The position numbers were made by a program, and so were the translations under genes. A stretch of 64,000 nt of DNA from the NCBI RefSeq assembly GCF_014837295.1, contig NZ_JACYHB010000011.1, positions 62,001 through 126,000 of the forward strand, written 5' to 3'. The stretch's first letter is position 1. The number at the start of each line of letters is the position of its first letter. Source of the stretch: Cellulosimicrobium arenosum (lineage in GTDB: Bacteria > Actinomycetota > Actinomycetes > Actinomycetales > Cellulomonadaceae). Shown piece after piece: positions 26,050 through 35,934 of the stretch. The notes under the pieces are model-generated. The model did no database searches, was not told the origin of the DNA, and saw only the letters and a program-made list of their open reading frames with translations.

Positions 26050-29000
26050 TTGTTCAGACGTGCCAAGGTCGGCCGCAGGCTGACCCGAGGTGCCGCCGCA
26101 GCGTTGTCCGCTGTGGTGCTGGTACCACTCACCTTCAGCGCGGCAAGCGCTCACCCCGGACACGACGAGGCCGACGGCGAGGTGGCCGCGGCCGCAGCCG
26201 AGGACGTGGACTGGAACGACTACGAGAAGACCCTGCTCAGCAAGAACACGGGCGAGCCGATCGACCTGGCCGTGCTGCCCGACACGCGGGTCCTGCACAC
26301 CGCGCGCGACGGCGTCGTGCGCCTGACGGACACCGCGACGGGTCGCACCACCCAGATCGCCGACATCGACGTCTACGCGAACTCCGAGGACGGGCTGCAG
26401 GGCATCTCCCTCGACCCGGACTTCGAGGAGAACAACTGGGTGTACATGGTGTACGCCCCGCGCGTCATGTCGGGCACGTCGCCGTCCGGGGTCGAGTACC
26501 CGGAGACGACCCCGCAGGGCAGCGCGCCGAACTCCCTGCCTGCGGGCGAGGACGCCAGCTACTGGGACCAGTGGCTGGGCTACAACCAGCTCTCCCGCTT
26601 CACGTGGGACCCGACGACCGACGCGATCGACCTCTCCACCGAGCGCGAGATCCTCAAGGTCGACGCCCAGCGCGGGCAGTGCTGCCACGTGGGTGCCGAC
26701 ATGGCGTGGGACGACGAGGGCAACCTCTTCCTGTCCGCCGGTGACAACACCCCGGCCAGCACGCCCGGAGCCAACGGCTACGCCCCGAACAACAACGCCC
26801 CCGGCATGAACCCCGGGTTCGACTCGCGCCGCGGTGCCGGCAACAGCAACGACCTGCGCGGCTCGATCATGCGGATCAACCCGATCGAGGACCTCGATCC
26901 GGACACCGAGGTCGGACCGGGGAGCTCGTACACGATCCCCGAGGGCAACCTCTTCGACGGCACGGATGCCGACCCGGAGCTGGTGCGCGAAGAGCTCTAC
27001 GTGATGGGTCTGCGCAACCCCTTCCGGATCGACTACGACACCGAGGCGGGCGCGCTGGTCTGGGGCGACTACGGTCCCGACGCCGGCTCCGCGAACCCCG
27101 ACCGTGGCCCGATGGGCCTGGTCGAGTGGCAGCTGACGACCGAGCCGATGAACGGTGGCTGGCCGTACTGCACGGGCCCGAACGCGAACTACAACGAGTG
27201 GAACTTCGAGACCCAGGAGCCGGGACCGTTCTTCGACTGCGACGCCGGACCGGAGAACAACTCCACCTGGAACACCGGTCTCGAGCAGCTCCCGCCCGTC
27301 ACGCCGCCGCAGGTCTACTACGGCGACAACCCGGGCGACCAGCCCGAGCTGCTCGACCCGCTGGTGACGCTGGGCGGCGGCGGTCAGGCACCCATGGGTG
27401 GCCCGATCTACCGCTACGACGAGAGCCTCGACTCGGACGTCAAGTTCCCCGAGTACTGGGACGGCCACCCGCTGATGGCGGAGTTCTCGCAGGACTACGT
27501 CGCGGCGTTCACGCTGGACGAGCTCTCGTCCGACGGTGAGGTCACCGCGGTGGAGGACTTCCTGCCGAACAGCCACCTCCAGACGGTCAACCAGCCCATC
27601 TGGGACAACGTCATGGACATGGAGTTCGGTCCGGACGGTGCCCTGTACGTCCTGGAGTACGGCGACGGATTCTTCCGCCAGAACCCCGACGCGGGTCTGT
27701 ACAAGGTCACCTACGGGTCCGAGAACACCACGCCTCGTGCGTTCGTCTCGGCCGACCCGATCTCGGGAAGCACGGCACCGCTCGAGGTGACGTTCGACGC
27801 GTCGGCCACCACCGACGCCGAGACCCCGAACTCGGAGCTCACGTTCGACTGGGACTTCGACGCCGACGGTGAGTACGACGCCCAGGGCGAGACGGTGACG
27901 CACACGTTCACCGACCTCGGTCAGTACAACGTGCAGCTGCGCGTCACCGACCCGGGCGGCAACTTCGGCCTGGCGATCCAGCGCATCACGGTCGGCAACA
28001 CCGCCCCCGAGATCACGCTGAGCCAGCCGAACGGCGCCATCTTCAACTGGGGCGACGCCGTCCCGTACACCGTCTCGGTGGAGGACGCCGAGGACGGCGA
28101 CGACCCGACGTGCCGCAACATCCAGTACACGTTCGGCCTGGGCCACAACACGCACGCGCACCCCGAGGTGAGCGGCCGAGCCGCTGACACCGCCGACGGC
28201 TGCGGGTTCACGATCCAGACGAGCGCGGACGCCGTGGAGCACGGCGAGGGCGAGAAGATCTTCGGCACCCTCGTCGTCACCTACGCCGACCAGGCGCAGG
28301 GCGAGGTTCCCTCCATCACCGGCGAGGCCACGAACGTCCTCAAGCCGGAGGAGCAGCAGGCCGAGTGGTTCGACGCCTCCGAGGGCATCGAGACCGCGGC
28401 CGACGCCGAGGCCGACGCCGGGTACTACGTGACGTCCCTCGACGAGGGCGACTCGTTCTCCTACGAGCCGCTGGCCCTCGTGCACGCCCCGACGGGTGAC
28501 CCGATCAACAGCGTGACCATGATCGGTCGCGGCGAGGGCACCGTCTCGCTCGGTTGGACGGGCGCCGACGGCGAGACCGTCGACTCGCTCGCCGAGTTCC
28601 GGTTCACCGGCGACGAGTGGAGCGACGCCACGCGCACGCTCACCGAGGTGCCCGAGGGCACGGGGACGCTCGTCGTGACCAGCACCGGCGGCGTGGACGT
28701 CGACAACCTGACCTTCGGGCAGAACGTCATCGTCCCGGCCGAGCAGGTGTCGATCCAGCTGTACTCGCTGATCCCCTGGGTCGCGGCTGACGGCCAGGAG
28801 GCCGTGCTCGACCGTCTGGGCGAGATCGGGCTCCAGAACGTCGAGCCCTATGGCGGCAACTACAACGGCCTCACGGCCGAGGAGTTCCGCGCGCAGGCCG
28901 AGGCCGCGGGCCTGAAGGCGCCGTCGTCGCACTACAACGTGGGCGAGGCGGACTTCGACACGACCCTCGAGTACGTCGGCGAGGTGGGTCAGCAGTACGT

Positions 29001-30609
29001 GGGCTCGGGCGGGTTCCCGTCGCCGGGGATCGGCACGTACGAGAACACGCTGGCCACGGCCGAGGCGATGAACCGTCTCGGTGAGCGGGCCGTGGAGGCC
29101 GGGTTCGAGAAGTTCTTCGGCCACAACCACGACCGCGAGTTCACCACGATGTACGAGCACGACGGTGAGCAGATGTCCGCGTGGGAGATCCTCGTCGCGG
29201 AGACCAACCCGGACTGGGTGACGTTCGAGGTGGACGTCGCCTGGGCCGCTCACGCGGGTGTCGACGTCGCGGCGCTGATCGAGCAGTACGGCGACCGGAT
29301 CGAGCTCCTGCACATCAAGGACGCGACCGGTCTCGGTTCGAGCATCCAGTTCACGAACCTCGGCGACGGCGACGTGCCGCTGCAGGACATCCTGGCCGCC
29401 GCGGCGGACGCGGGTGTCGTGTACTACGTCATGGAGTACGACCAGGCACCGGACGGCGAGGACTTCGCCACGACCGGGTACGAGTACCTCACCGGCCTCC
29501 CGGCCGGCGGTTCGGACGAGCCGACCGAGCCGGTCGTCATCCCGACCGACCGGGTCTCGATGCAGCTCTTCTCGCTCGGTGCGTGGAGCCGCGACATCGG
29601 CTGGGAAGGCGTCTACGACCGCCTGGGCGAGATCGGCTTCGAGAACGTCGAGCCCTACGGCAGCAACTACTCCGGCCGCACGGCCGAGGAGGTGCGCGCC
29701 CAGTTCGACGCTGCCGGCCTGAGGGCCCCGTCCTCGCACTACAACGTGAACGAGGGCAGCTTCGACCAGACCCTGGAGTACGTGGGGACGGTCGGCCAGG
29801 AGTACGTGGGTTCGGGCGGCTGGCCGAGCCCGGGCATCGGCAGCCTGGAGGACACTCTCGCGACTGCTGAGGCGATGAACCGCCTCGGTGAGCGCAGCGT
29901 GGAGGCCGGGTTCGAGAAGTTCTTCGGCCACAACCACGACCGTGAGTTCAACACCACCTACGAGTACAACGGTGTGGAGACCTCGGCGTGGGAGATCCTC
30001 GTGGCGGAGACGGACCCTGAGTACGTCACGTTCGAGCTGGACACGGCCTGGGCCGCCAACGCGGGCGTCGACGTTCCCGCTCTCATCAACGAGTACGCGG
30101 ACCGTATCGAGCTCCTGCACATCAAGGACGCGACGAACCTCAACGAGGGTGGGCGTCCGACGTTCACCAATCTCGGTGAGGGTGACATGCCGCTGCAGGA
30201 GGTCCTGCAGGCCGGTCTCGACGCCGACGTGGCGTACTTCGTCATGGAGTACGACGGCTCGCCGGCGAACGACGAGTTCTCCGCCGAGGGCTTCGAGTAC
30301 CTCACCGGCATCCCCGCCGGCGAGGACACCCCGGACGTCGACGTGACGGTCGAGCCCCGCTGCCTGGCGGGCAAGACCTACGTCGCGGTCCGTGCGCTCA
30401 ACGTCAACGACGGCGCGGTGGAGATCACGCTCGAGACGCCCTTCGGCAGCAAGACGTTCGCCGACGTGGCAGCGGGTAAGAACGCCTACCAGGCGTTCAA
30501 CGCCCGTGCGGCGGAGATCGACGGTGGTACCACGACCGTCACCGTGACGGACTCCGAGGGGAGGACGGAGACGGTCGAGACCGAGTACGCCGCGTCGTCG
30601 TGCGGCTGA
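26050..30609 (+). CDS. Secreted fusion: PQQ-type sugar dehydrogenase, PKD, CBM-like region, two TIM-barrel sugar isomerase domains, shared C-terminal domain
   Basis: TTG 26050 is preceded by AAGGAGG with 5-base spacing, giving 1519 residues; the frame upstream is a shadow. After a signal peptide (cleavage near ASA-HPGH, about 35) comes a glucose/sorbosone-dehydrogenase-type propeller (about 55-555; EDGLQGISLDPDF, GQCCHVGADMAWDDEGNL). Then a PKD domain (about 557-645), an undefined segment and a CBM6-like beta region (to about 892). Two xylose-isomerase-like TIM barrels follow (about 893-1153 and 1161-1422), each with SSHYNV, FFGHNHDREF, IELLHIKDA and VMEYD. The end is RCLAGKTYVAVRALN to SCG (about 1430-1519). 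The barrels are near copies of each other. Exported isomerase barrels are unusual; whether they keep activity is unknown. Located in the arabinoside locus, it may oxidise or remodel released sugars. Confidence 0.8.
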   Translation: MFRRAKVGRRLTRGAAAALSAVVLVPLTFSAASAHPGHDEADGEVAAAAAEDVDWNDYEKTLLSKNTGEPIDLAVLPDTRVLHTARDGVVRLTDTATGRTTQIADIDVYANSEDGLQGISLDPDFEENNWVYMVYAPRVMSGTSPSGVEYPETTPQGSAPNSLPAGEDASYWDQWLGYNQLSRFTWDPTTDAIDLSTEREILKVDAQRGQCCHVGADMAWDDEGNLFLSAGDNTPASTPGANGYAPNNNAPGMNPGFDSRRGAGNSNDLRGSIMRINPIEDLDPDTEVGPGSSYTIPEGNLFDGTDADPELVREELYVMGLRNPFRIDYDTEAGALVWGDYGPDAGSANPDRGPMGLVEWQLTTEPMNGGWPYCTGPNANYNEWNFETQEPGPFFDCDAGPENNSTWNTGLEQLPPVTPPQVYYGDNPGDQPELLDPLVTLGGGGQAPMGGPIYRYDESLDSDVKFPEYWDGHPLMAEFSQDYVAAFTLDELSSDGEVTAVEDFLPNSHLQTVNQPIWDNVMDMEFGPDGALYVLEYGDGFFRQNPDAGLYKVTYGSENTTPRAFVSADPISGSTAPLEVTFDASATTDAETPNSELTFDWDFDADGEYDAQGETVTHTFTDLGQYNVQLRVTDPGGNFGLAIQRITVGNTAPEITLSQPNGAIFNWGDAVPYTVSVEDAEDGDDPTCRNIQYTFGLGHNTHAHPEVSGRAADTADGCGFTIQTSADAVEHGEGEKIFGTLVVTYADQAQGEVPSITGEATNVLKPEEQQAEWFDASEGIETAADAEADAGYYVTSLDEGDSFSYEPLALVHAPTGDPINSVTMIGRGEGTVSLGWTGADGETVDSLAEFRFTGDEWSDATRTLTEVPEGTGTLVVTSTGGVDVDNLTFGQNVIVPAEQVSIQLYSLIPWVAADGQEAVLDRLGEIGLQNVEPYGGNYNGLTAEEFRAQAEAAGLKAPSSHYNVGEADFDTTLEYVGEVGQQYVGSGGFPSPGIGTYENTLATAEAMNRLGERAVEAGFEKFFGHNHDREFTTMYEHDGEQMSAWEILVAETNPDWVTFEVDVAWAAHAGVDVAALIEQYGDRIELLHIKDATGLGSSIQFTNLGDGDVPLQDILAAAADAGVVYYVMEYDQAPDGEDFATTGYEYLTGLPAGGSDEPTEPVVIPTDRVSMQLFSLGAWSRDIGWEGVYDRLGEIGFENVEPYGSNYSGRTAEEVRAQFDAAGLRAPSSHYNVNEGSFDQTLEYVGTVGQEYVGSGGWPSPGIGSLEDTLATAEAMNRLGERSVEAGFEKFFGHNHDREFNTTYEYNGVETSAWEILVAETDPEYVTFELDTAWAANAGVDVPALINEYADRIELLHIKDATNLNEGGRPTFTNLGEGDMPLQEVLQAGLDADVAYFVMEYDGSPANDEFSAEGFEYLTGIPAGEDTPDVDVTVEPRCLAGKTYVAVRALNVNDGAVEITLETPFGSKTFADVAAGKNAYQAFNARAAEIDGGTTTVTVTDSEGRTETVETEYAASSCG

Positions 30610-30622
30610 TGCACGGCTGAGA

Positions 30623-30658
30623 TCCGGATGAGGCGGGGTCCGACCCGCCTCATCCGGA
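30623..30658 (+). terminator. Terminator after the dehydrogenase-fusion gene
   Basis: TCCGGATGAGGCGGG (30623-30637) and CCCGCCTCATCCGGA (30644-30658) form a perfect 15-bp stem around GTCCGA, 13 bp after the stop codon. Confidence 0.85.
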
Positions 30659-30681
30659 CGCGGTGAAGACCTTCGCACGAC

Positions 30682-30721
30682 CACGAGTGGCCGGGCCCCT
30701 GCGGGGACCCGGCCACTCGTG
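30682..30721 (+). terminator. Second, tandem hairpin terminator
   Basis: CACGAGTGGCCGGG (30682-30695) pairs with CCCGGCCACTCGTG (30708-30721), with an inner CCCC/GGGG extension, 23 bp after the first hairpin. Two strong hairpins in a row suggest tight insulation of the next transcription unit. The rest of the 30722-31069 gap holds the promoter palindrome listed separately and no gene. Confidence 0.75.
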
Positions 30722-30904
30722 CTTCGTCGCCCGGACCACGACTCGTGGAGACGGCGCTGGGCGACATGCTTTCGGCACGGTCAGCGGGACGAACGGAACC
30801 GACCCGTGCCCGGCCCCGTCCCGAAACTTCCGCCCGACCGACGGCGCACGTCAGAGCCGTTTTCCGCCCTCACCTGCGATCCCGCCCGACGTGGTCGAAA
30901 TGAG

Positions 30905-30930
30905 ACCGAAAAGCATTGCGGCTTTTCGGT
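30905..30930. promoter_or_regulatory. 26-bp palindrome upstream of the first GH121-like gene
   Basis: ACCGAAAAGC (30905-30914) and GCTTTTCGGT (30921-30930) are perfect 10-bp arms around ATTGCG, about 140 bp upstream of the start codon. CTTTTCGGT also occurs in the importer promoter (20169-20177), so both may bind the same regulator, plausibly the LacI protein at 19017. Confidence 0.6.
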
Positions 30931-31069
30931 TGTGGTGATTCACTGACTGCGGTCGGCGATCTCGCTGATGAGAGAGACGGTCGTGGACGCAGTGGTCACA
31001 CGTAGCCAGGGGGCGCACTCCTGACGGAGCTGCGCAGCTGTTCAGGTTCCCGATGGAGAGGACTTGGTG

Positions 31070-34000
31070 ATGTCGGGAAGAACGTTGAGAAAGGTCGTCG
31101 CAACGGCGACGACGAGCGCGTTGGCGCTCACCGGACTGGCACTCGCACCGATGTCGGCGCAGGCGGACGTCCTGCCGGGGCACGAGGACGACGTCGGGGT
31201 GTACACGAACGGCGAGACCGACTCGATGGACATCGGTGACCCGACCTACGGGAGCGTCGCCGCGACCGCGGCGGCGCTCGAGCCCGGTGTCCCGTGGACC
31301 GCCGGGTCGATGAACGGGTCGATCTTCGAGAAGGACCTCGCGGCCGGCGGGACGGACTACTACCTCGACCGCGTGCTCGGGGTCAGCGGGACGTCGCAGA
31401 ACAACGTCCTCCAGACGCGCGGCAGGTCCCTGTACATGCGGGGCGGCAGCAACTGGGGCGTCATGGGCTTCGCGGGCTCGACGTTCGCGGGCGGGCCGAA
31501 CAACCTGGGCAACCTCTACACGGTGACGGTGCCGGGGCAGACGGTGACCGAGGTCGGCGCGCAGCGCTTCAACGCCCCGAGCCACGCGAAGGCGCGGTAC
31601 ACGATCGGGTCGACCGGGGTCACGGCCGACCTCAAGAAGCTCATCACGTACGACAACATCGCCGTCACGGCGCTGACGTTCACCAACCCCGGTGGCTCCG
31701 ACGCGACGTTCACCGTCCGGGCCGCCTCGCCGCTCGCCACCACGTCGACCGACGCCGACGACGAGCTGACCGGCACCAGGACCCTGACGAGCGGATCGAA
31801 CAACGGTCTCGTCGACACGCCGTGGTCGACCGTGACGGTCGGCCTCAAGGCGGACGGGTTCGAGCGTGCGGGCACGAACCTCGACCGGGAGATCACCGTC
31901 CCCGCGGGTGGTTCGGTCGACCTGTCCGTCGTCGGCTCGCTGTACAGCGACACGATGCCGCAGTCCCGGGAGAGCTTCGAGGACTACGCGGCCATGGACC
32001 CGGCCGACGCGTTCCGTACGGGCGTGACGGCGTTCAACCGGCAGTGGGCGCAGGACATCCCGTTCATCGACGTGCCGAGCGCGCCGATCGAGAAGGCGAT
32101 CGTCTACCGCTGGTGGGGCGAGCGCTACAACAGCCTGGACACCAACGAGCCGGGCTACGTCTACCAGTACCCGACGACGGTCGAGGGCTCGAACCTCTAC
32201 CAGAACTCGATCGCGCTCACGCAGCCGATGCACCTGCAGGACACGAAGTGGATGCGGACCCCGTACCTCGGCTACGGGCAGATCCTCAACATCGGTGAGC
32301 TCTCCGGGTCGTCGGCATTCCTCGACAGCCCGGGTCACACGAGCTGGAACAACCACTACTCGCAGTACCTCGGCACCGCGGGGCTCGAGGCGTACAACGT
32401 GCACGGCGGCGGCGCCGACCTGGCCGAGCGCTTCGGCTACTACTTCGAGTCCGACGGCGTCGGCCAGCTCGAGCACTACGACGGCAACGACGACAAGCTC
32501 ATCGCGTACGACACCAACTACATGCCGGGCAACGACGCCGACGCCATCAGCTTCGGCTACCCGAAGGTGAACGCGGGAGCGCCCGGTGCGCGGACGATCG
32601 AGCGTCCGGAGTCGGCGTACGTGTGGGGCGACTTCGACGCCGCGCGCCAGCTCTACGAGATGGCCGGCGCGGACGCCGGCAAGGTCGAGGAGATGGGTAC
32701 CACCGCCGACGAGATCCAGGGCGCGATCCTCGACCGGCTGTGGAGCGACGAGATGGGCATGTTCCTCGCCGGGACGTCGCACGGTGCGACGTCGGGCGGG
32801 GCCCAGAACCCCCTGTCCGCCGCCGAGCGCGACCTCATCCCGGCGAAGGAGTCCAACCTCTACGACATCTACGCCGAGAACCTCATCCCCGTGGAGGACG
32901 CCGACCAGTACGCGGAGGGCTTCCGGTTCCTGCGCTACGGCGACAACTTCCCGATCTTCCCGTTCTACACGGCCAACCAGTACGACCGCGCCAAGTTCGG
33001 GATCGGGGGGTCGAACAACTTCTCCAACATCAACTTCACGGTCCAGTACCGCGCCGTGCGGGCTGCGCTGCGGCACTACGACCCCGACCACACGTACATC
33101 ACGCCCGAGTACGCCGCGAAGCTGCTCGACTGGATGGCGTGGAGCGTCTACCCGGGCGGCGACACGCGGGCCCCGAACCAGGCCGAGTACTACTCGAACT
33201 GGAACGAGAGCGCGCAGACGTTCAACCGCAACAACCCGAACCACGTGATGCTCGGCAACATGAACTACATCTACGTCGAGGACATGGGCGGCATCCAGCC
33301 GCGCTCGGACGACAAGGTCGAGCTCTGGCCGATCGACCTCGGCTACGACCACTTCATGGTCAACAACCTGCGCTACCACGGCCACGACCTCACGATCGTG
33401 TGGGACGAGGACGGTTCGCACTACGGTCTCGGCGAGGGCTACAGCCTGTTCGTCGACGGCGAGCGCAAGGCCACGGCCGACGCGCTGGGCCGGTTCGTCT
33501 ACGACCCGGCGGCCAACGAGGTCGTCGAGTCCGACGACGGGCTGGACGTCACCGTCGTCGCCGACGAGGGTGCCGACCTGCCGACCGCGGTGGGCACGCC
33601 CATCGAGGACGAGCGCGTGGTCTCCTACCTCAAGACGGCGGGCATCGACCTGACCGAGGACGCGACGAACCTCGCGGCCGGGGCCGAGCTCTCGTCGTCG
33701 GACATGCAGGACGGACCGCGCCCGACGCCGTGGCGCCAGTTCCACACCCCGGGCTGGAGCACGGGGTCGATGAACTACACGCCCGGCGCGATCAGCGAGA
33801 CCGAGCGTCCGGTGTCCCTCGACGCGGTGACCGACGGCAACACCGTCAACGAGCCGTACTGGGGCAACTACGGGACCGAGGGCGACACCGGGTACGTCGA
33901 GCTCGACCTCGGCGAGGAGACGACGGTCGACAACGTCAAGGTGTGGTTCGTCAGCGACCGGCAGGCCGGTGGCTACCACGAGCCGATGAAGTACTCGATC

Positions 34001-35773
34001 CAGGTTCCCGACGGCGACGGCGGCTGGGCCACCGTGCCGGACACGTTCAAGGCGCCGAAGATCCCGGCGGCCAAGTTCAACGAGGCCCTGTTCGACGCCG
34101 TGACGACGGACCGCGTGCGGGTCGCCTTCACGAATACGCCGTCGTACTGGACGGCGATCTCGGAGATCCAGGTGTTCGACTCCGGGCGCGACGTGCCCGA
34201 GGTCGTCAACGACGCACCGACGGTCACCGTGTCCGCCGACCGGTCCAAGGACGGCAACCTCTCGACGACCCTCGTCGGTACGGTCACCGACGACGGCATC
34301 CCGGAGGACGGCGAGCTCACCTACGGGTGGTCGGTCGTCTCCGCACCGGAGGGCGGCAACGTCATCTTCGGTGACGCCGACGCCCTGACCACCACGGTCA
34401 CGGGGACCGTGGCGGGGGAGTACGTCTTCCGGCTCACGGCCGACGACGGCGAGCTCACGACCGAGCGCGACGTCGAGGTCGAGCTCACCGAGAAGGCGAC
34501 GTCCGCCGAGTTCGGCGCCTCCGCGACGATCACGACGAGCGGTTCGGCGTCGTGGGAGAACGCGCAGCGCGTCAACGAGTCGACCACCCCGGCGAGCTCT
34601 GCCCCGGGGACCGGTCAGGGCTGGGGCACGTGGGGCCAGCCCAACAACGGGACGAGCGCCCAGAACGCCGCGTGGATCCAGTACGCCTGGGACTCCTCGG
34701 TGCTGGTCGCCTCCACCGACCTCTACTGGTACGACGACAACGGCGGGACGCGCATGCCGCGCGCGGACACGTACACGGTCGAGTACTCGCAGGACGGCAC
34801 CGACTGGACGCCCGTGACGCTCACGGACGACTCGACGTACGCGGGCGCGCTCCAGCGCAACGCGTACAACCACCTCGAGTTCGAGCCGGTCGAGGCCAGC
34901 TACCTGCGGGTCCGGATCACGGGCGTGCAGGGCAGCGGCGCCGGGACCGGCGTCCTGCGGTGGCGCGTCAACGGCGACACGGTGGACTCGGTCGCGAGCC
35001 CCGTGATCATGCGGACGGTCACCGGGGTCGTGCCGACGCTCCCGACGTCCCTGGACGTCGTCTACTCGAGCGGTGGTCGCGGCACGGTCGACTTCACGTG
35101 GCAGCCGATCACCCCCGAGATGGTGGCCCAGGCCAACGTGGACCCGTTCACGGTGTACGGGACGAACTCGACCTACGGGCTGATCGTCGAGGCGCAGATC
35201 TACGTGCGTCCCGAGGACTCGCAGGGCGGCATCTCGATCCAGGGCGCCGAGCAGTTCGAGCAGACCGTCGAGGTCGGTGAGCAGCCCTGGCTGCCGACCA
35301 CCGTCGAGGTGTCGTACAACGACGGCTCGCGCGACAACCAGGCGATCGGCGTCGAGTGGGACTACGACGAGTCGGTGGTCGAGACCGCGGGCGTGTACGT
35401 CATCCGTGGTGACCTGGTCCTGCCGGACTACGTGAGCTCGTCGGGCACGACGACGACGACGCTCACGCTCACGGTGGGCGACGGCGTCCCGGCCGGTCCC
35501 GAGGTGTCGGCGACCGCGCAGACGCGGTGCCTCGCGGGGAAGGTCTACGTCGCCGTCCGCGCCACGAACGACGACGACGGACCCGTGGCGATCACGCTCG
35601 ACACGCCGTTCGGCTCCAAGGAGTTCGCGGACGTGCAGCCCGGCAAGAACGCGTACCAGTCGTTCGCCGTCCGGGCCACGTCGGTCGACGCCGGTGAGGT
35701 GACCGTCGTCGCGACGGACGCCGACGGCTCGACCACCGTCACGCAGGAGTTCGACGCCGCGTCCTGCGGCTGA
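31070..35773 (+). CDS. Large secreted (alpha/alpha)6 glycoside hydrolase, GH121-like (probable beta-L-arabinobiosidase)
   Basis: ATG 31070 follows AGAGGA at 7 bases; TTG and GTG codons just upstream are alternatives. The 1567-residue protein has a signal peptide (cleavage near AQA-DVLP, about 33), an N-terminal beta-sandwich (about 60-320) and an MGH1-like (alpha/alpha)6 barrel (about 335-800; YRWWGERYN, FPIFPFYTANQ, SNNFSNINF, VELWPIDLGYDHF). Two F5/8-type-C-like domains (about 865-1040 and 1146-1303) flank a PKD/REJ-like domain, then Ig-like domains, and RCLAGKVYVAVRATN to SCG at the end. The GH121 call is inference from build and from its place after GH127, as in Bifidobacterium. It is paralogous to the gene at 43555. 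The substrate would be beta-linked arabinobiose at chain ends of hydroxyproline-rich glycoproteins. Confidence 0.65.
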   Translation: MSGRTLRKVVATATTSALALTGLALAPMSAQADVLPGHEDDVGVYTNGETDSMDIGDPTYGSVAATAAALEPGVPWTAGSMNGSIFEKDLAAGGTDYYLDRVLGVSGTSQNNVLQTRGRSLYMRGGSNWGVMGFAGSTFAGGPNNLGNLYTVTVPGQTVTEVGAQRFNAPSHAKARYTIGSTGVTADLKKLITYDNIAVTALTFTNPGGSDATFTVRAASPLATTSTDADDELTGTRTLTSGSNNGLVDTPWSTVTVGLKADGFERAGTNLDREITVPAGGSVDLSVVGSLYSDTMPQSRESFEDYAAMDPADAFRTGVTAFNRQWAQDIPFIDVPSAPIEKAIVYRWWGERYNSLDTNEPGYVYQYPTTVEGSNLYQNSIALTQPMHLQDTKWMRTPYLGYGQILNIGELSGSSAFLDSPGHTSWNNHYSQYLGTAGLEAYNVHGGGADLAERFGYYFESDGVGQLEHYDGNDDKLIAYDTNYMPGNDADAISFGYPKVNAGAPGARTIERPESAYVWGDFDAARQLYEMAGADAGKVEEMGTTADEIQGAILDRLWSDEMGMFLAGTSHGATSGGAQNPLSAAERDLIPAKESNLYDIYAENLIPVEDADQYAEGFRFLRYGDNFPIFPFYTANQYDRAKFGIGGSNNFSNINFTVQYRAVRAALRHYDPDHTYITPEYAAKLLDWMAWSVYPGGDTRAPNQAEYYSNWNESAQTFNRNNPNHVMLGNMNYIYVEDMGGIQPRSDDKVELWPIDLGYDHFMVNNLRYHGHDLTIVWDEDGSHYGLGEGYSLFVDGERKATADALGRFVYDPAANEVVESDDGLDVTVVADEGADLPTAVGTPIEDERVVSYLKTAGIDLTEDATNLAAGAELSSSDMQDGPRPTPWRQFHTPGWSTGSMNYTPGAISETERPVSLDAVTDGNTVNEPYWGNYGTEGDTGYVELDLGEETTVDNVKVWFVSDRQAGGYHEPMKYSIQVPDGDGGWATVPDTFKAPKIPAAKFNEALFDAVTTDRVRVAFTNTPSYWTAISEIQVFDSGRDVPEVVNDAPTVTVSADRSKDGNLSTTLVGTVTDDGIPEDGELTYGWSVVSAPEGGNVIFGDADALTTTVTGTVAGEYVFRLTADDGELTTERDVEVELTEKATSAEFGASATITTSGSASWENAQRVNESTTPASSAPGTGQGWGTWGQPNNGTSAQNAAWIQYAWDSSVLVASTDLYWYDDNGGTRMPRADTYTVEYSQDGTDWTPVTLTDDSTYAGALQRNAYNHLEFEPVEASYLRVRITGVQGSGAGTGVLRWRVNGDTVDSVASPVIMRTVTGVVPTLPTSLDVVYSSGGRGTVDFTWQPITPEMVAQANVDPFTVYGTNSTYGLIVEAQIYVRPEDSQGGISIQGAEQFEQTVEVGEQPWLPTTVEVSYNDGSRDNQAIGVEWDYDESVVETAGVYVIRGDLVLPDYVSSSGTTTTTLTLTVGDGVPAGPEVSATAQTRCLAGKVYVAVRATNDDDGPVAITLDTPFGSKEFADVQPGKNAYQSFAVRATSVDAGEVTVVATDADGSTTVTQEFDAASCG

Positions 35774-35798
35774 CCTGCACGACGGCGGTGCCGCAGCA

Positions 35799-35852
35799 GC
35801 GGCGGTGACGCGTCCGATCCCCGGGCCTCGTGCCCGGGGGCGTCACCGCCGC
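35799..35852 (+). terminator. Large hairpin terminator after the first GH121-like gene
   Basis: GCGGCGGTGACGC (35799-35811) pairs with GCGTCACCGCCGC (35840-35852), with an inner CCCCGGG/CCCGGGG stem. It separates this gene from the following GH43-GH146 operon. Confidence 0.8.
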
Positions 35853-35934
35853 TCGTCGGCCGCCCGCGCCGCCGCACCCCGGCGGTTCCGACATCCCCGC
35901 GCCGCCGAGCGCGGACCACGACCAGGAGACGCAG

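Noticed and set aside
25975-30684. 1569-codon minus-strand frame opposite the dehydrogenase-fusion gene
   Set aside because: Same reason: shadow of a well-supported plus-strand gene, low-complexity composition.
30851-34873. Very long open frame (1340 codons) on the minus strand opposite the first GH121-like gene
   Set aside because: Arg/Val/Asp-rich translation with no domain, typical shadow in high-GC DNA; the plus-strand gene has a signal peptide, domains and ribosome binding site.
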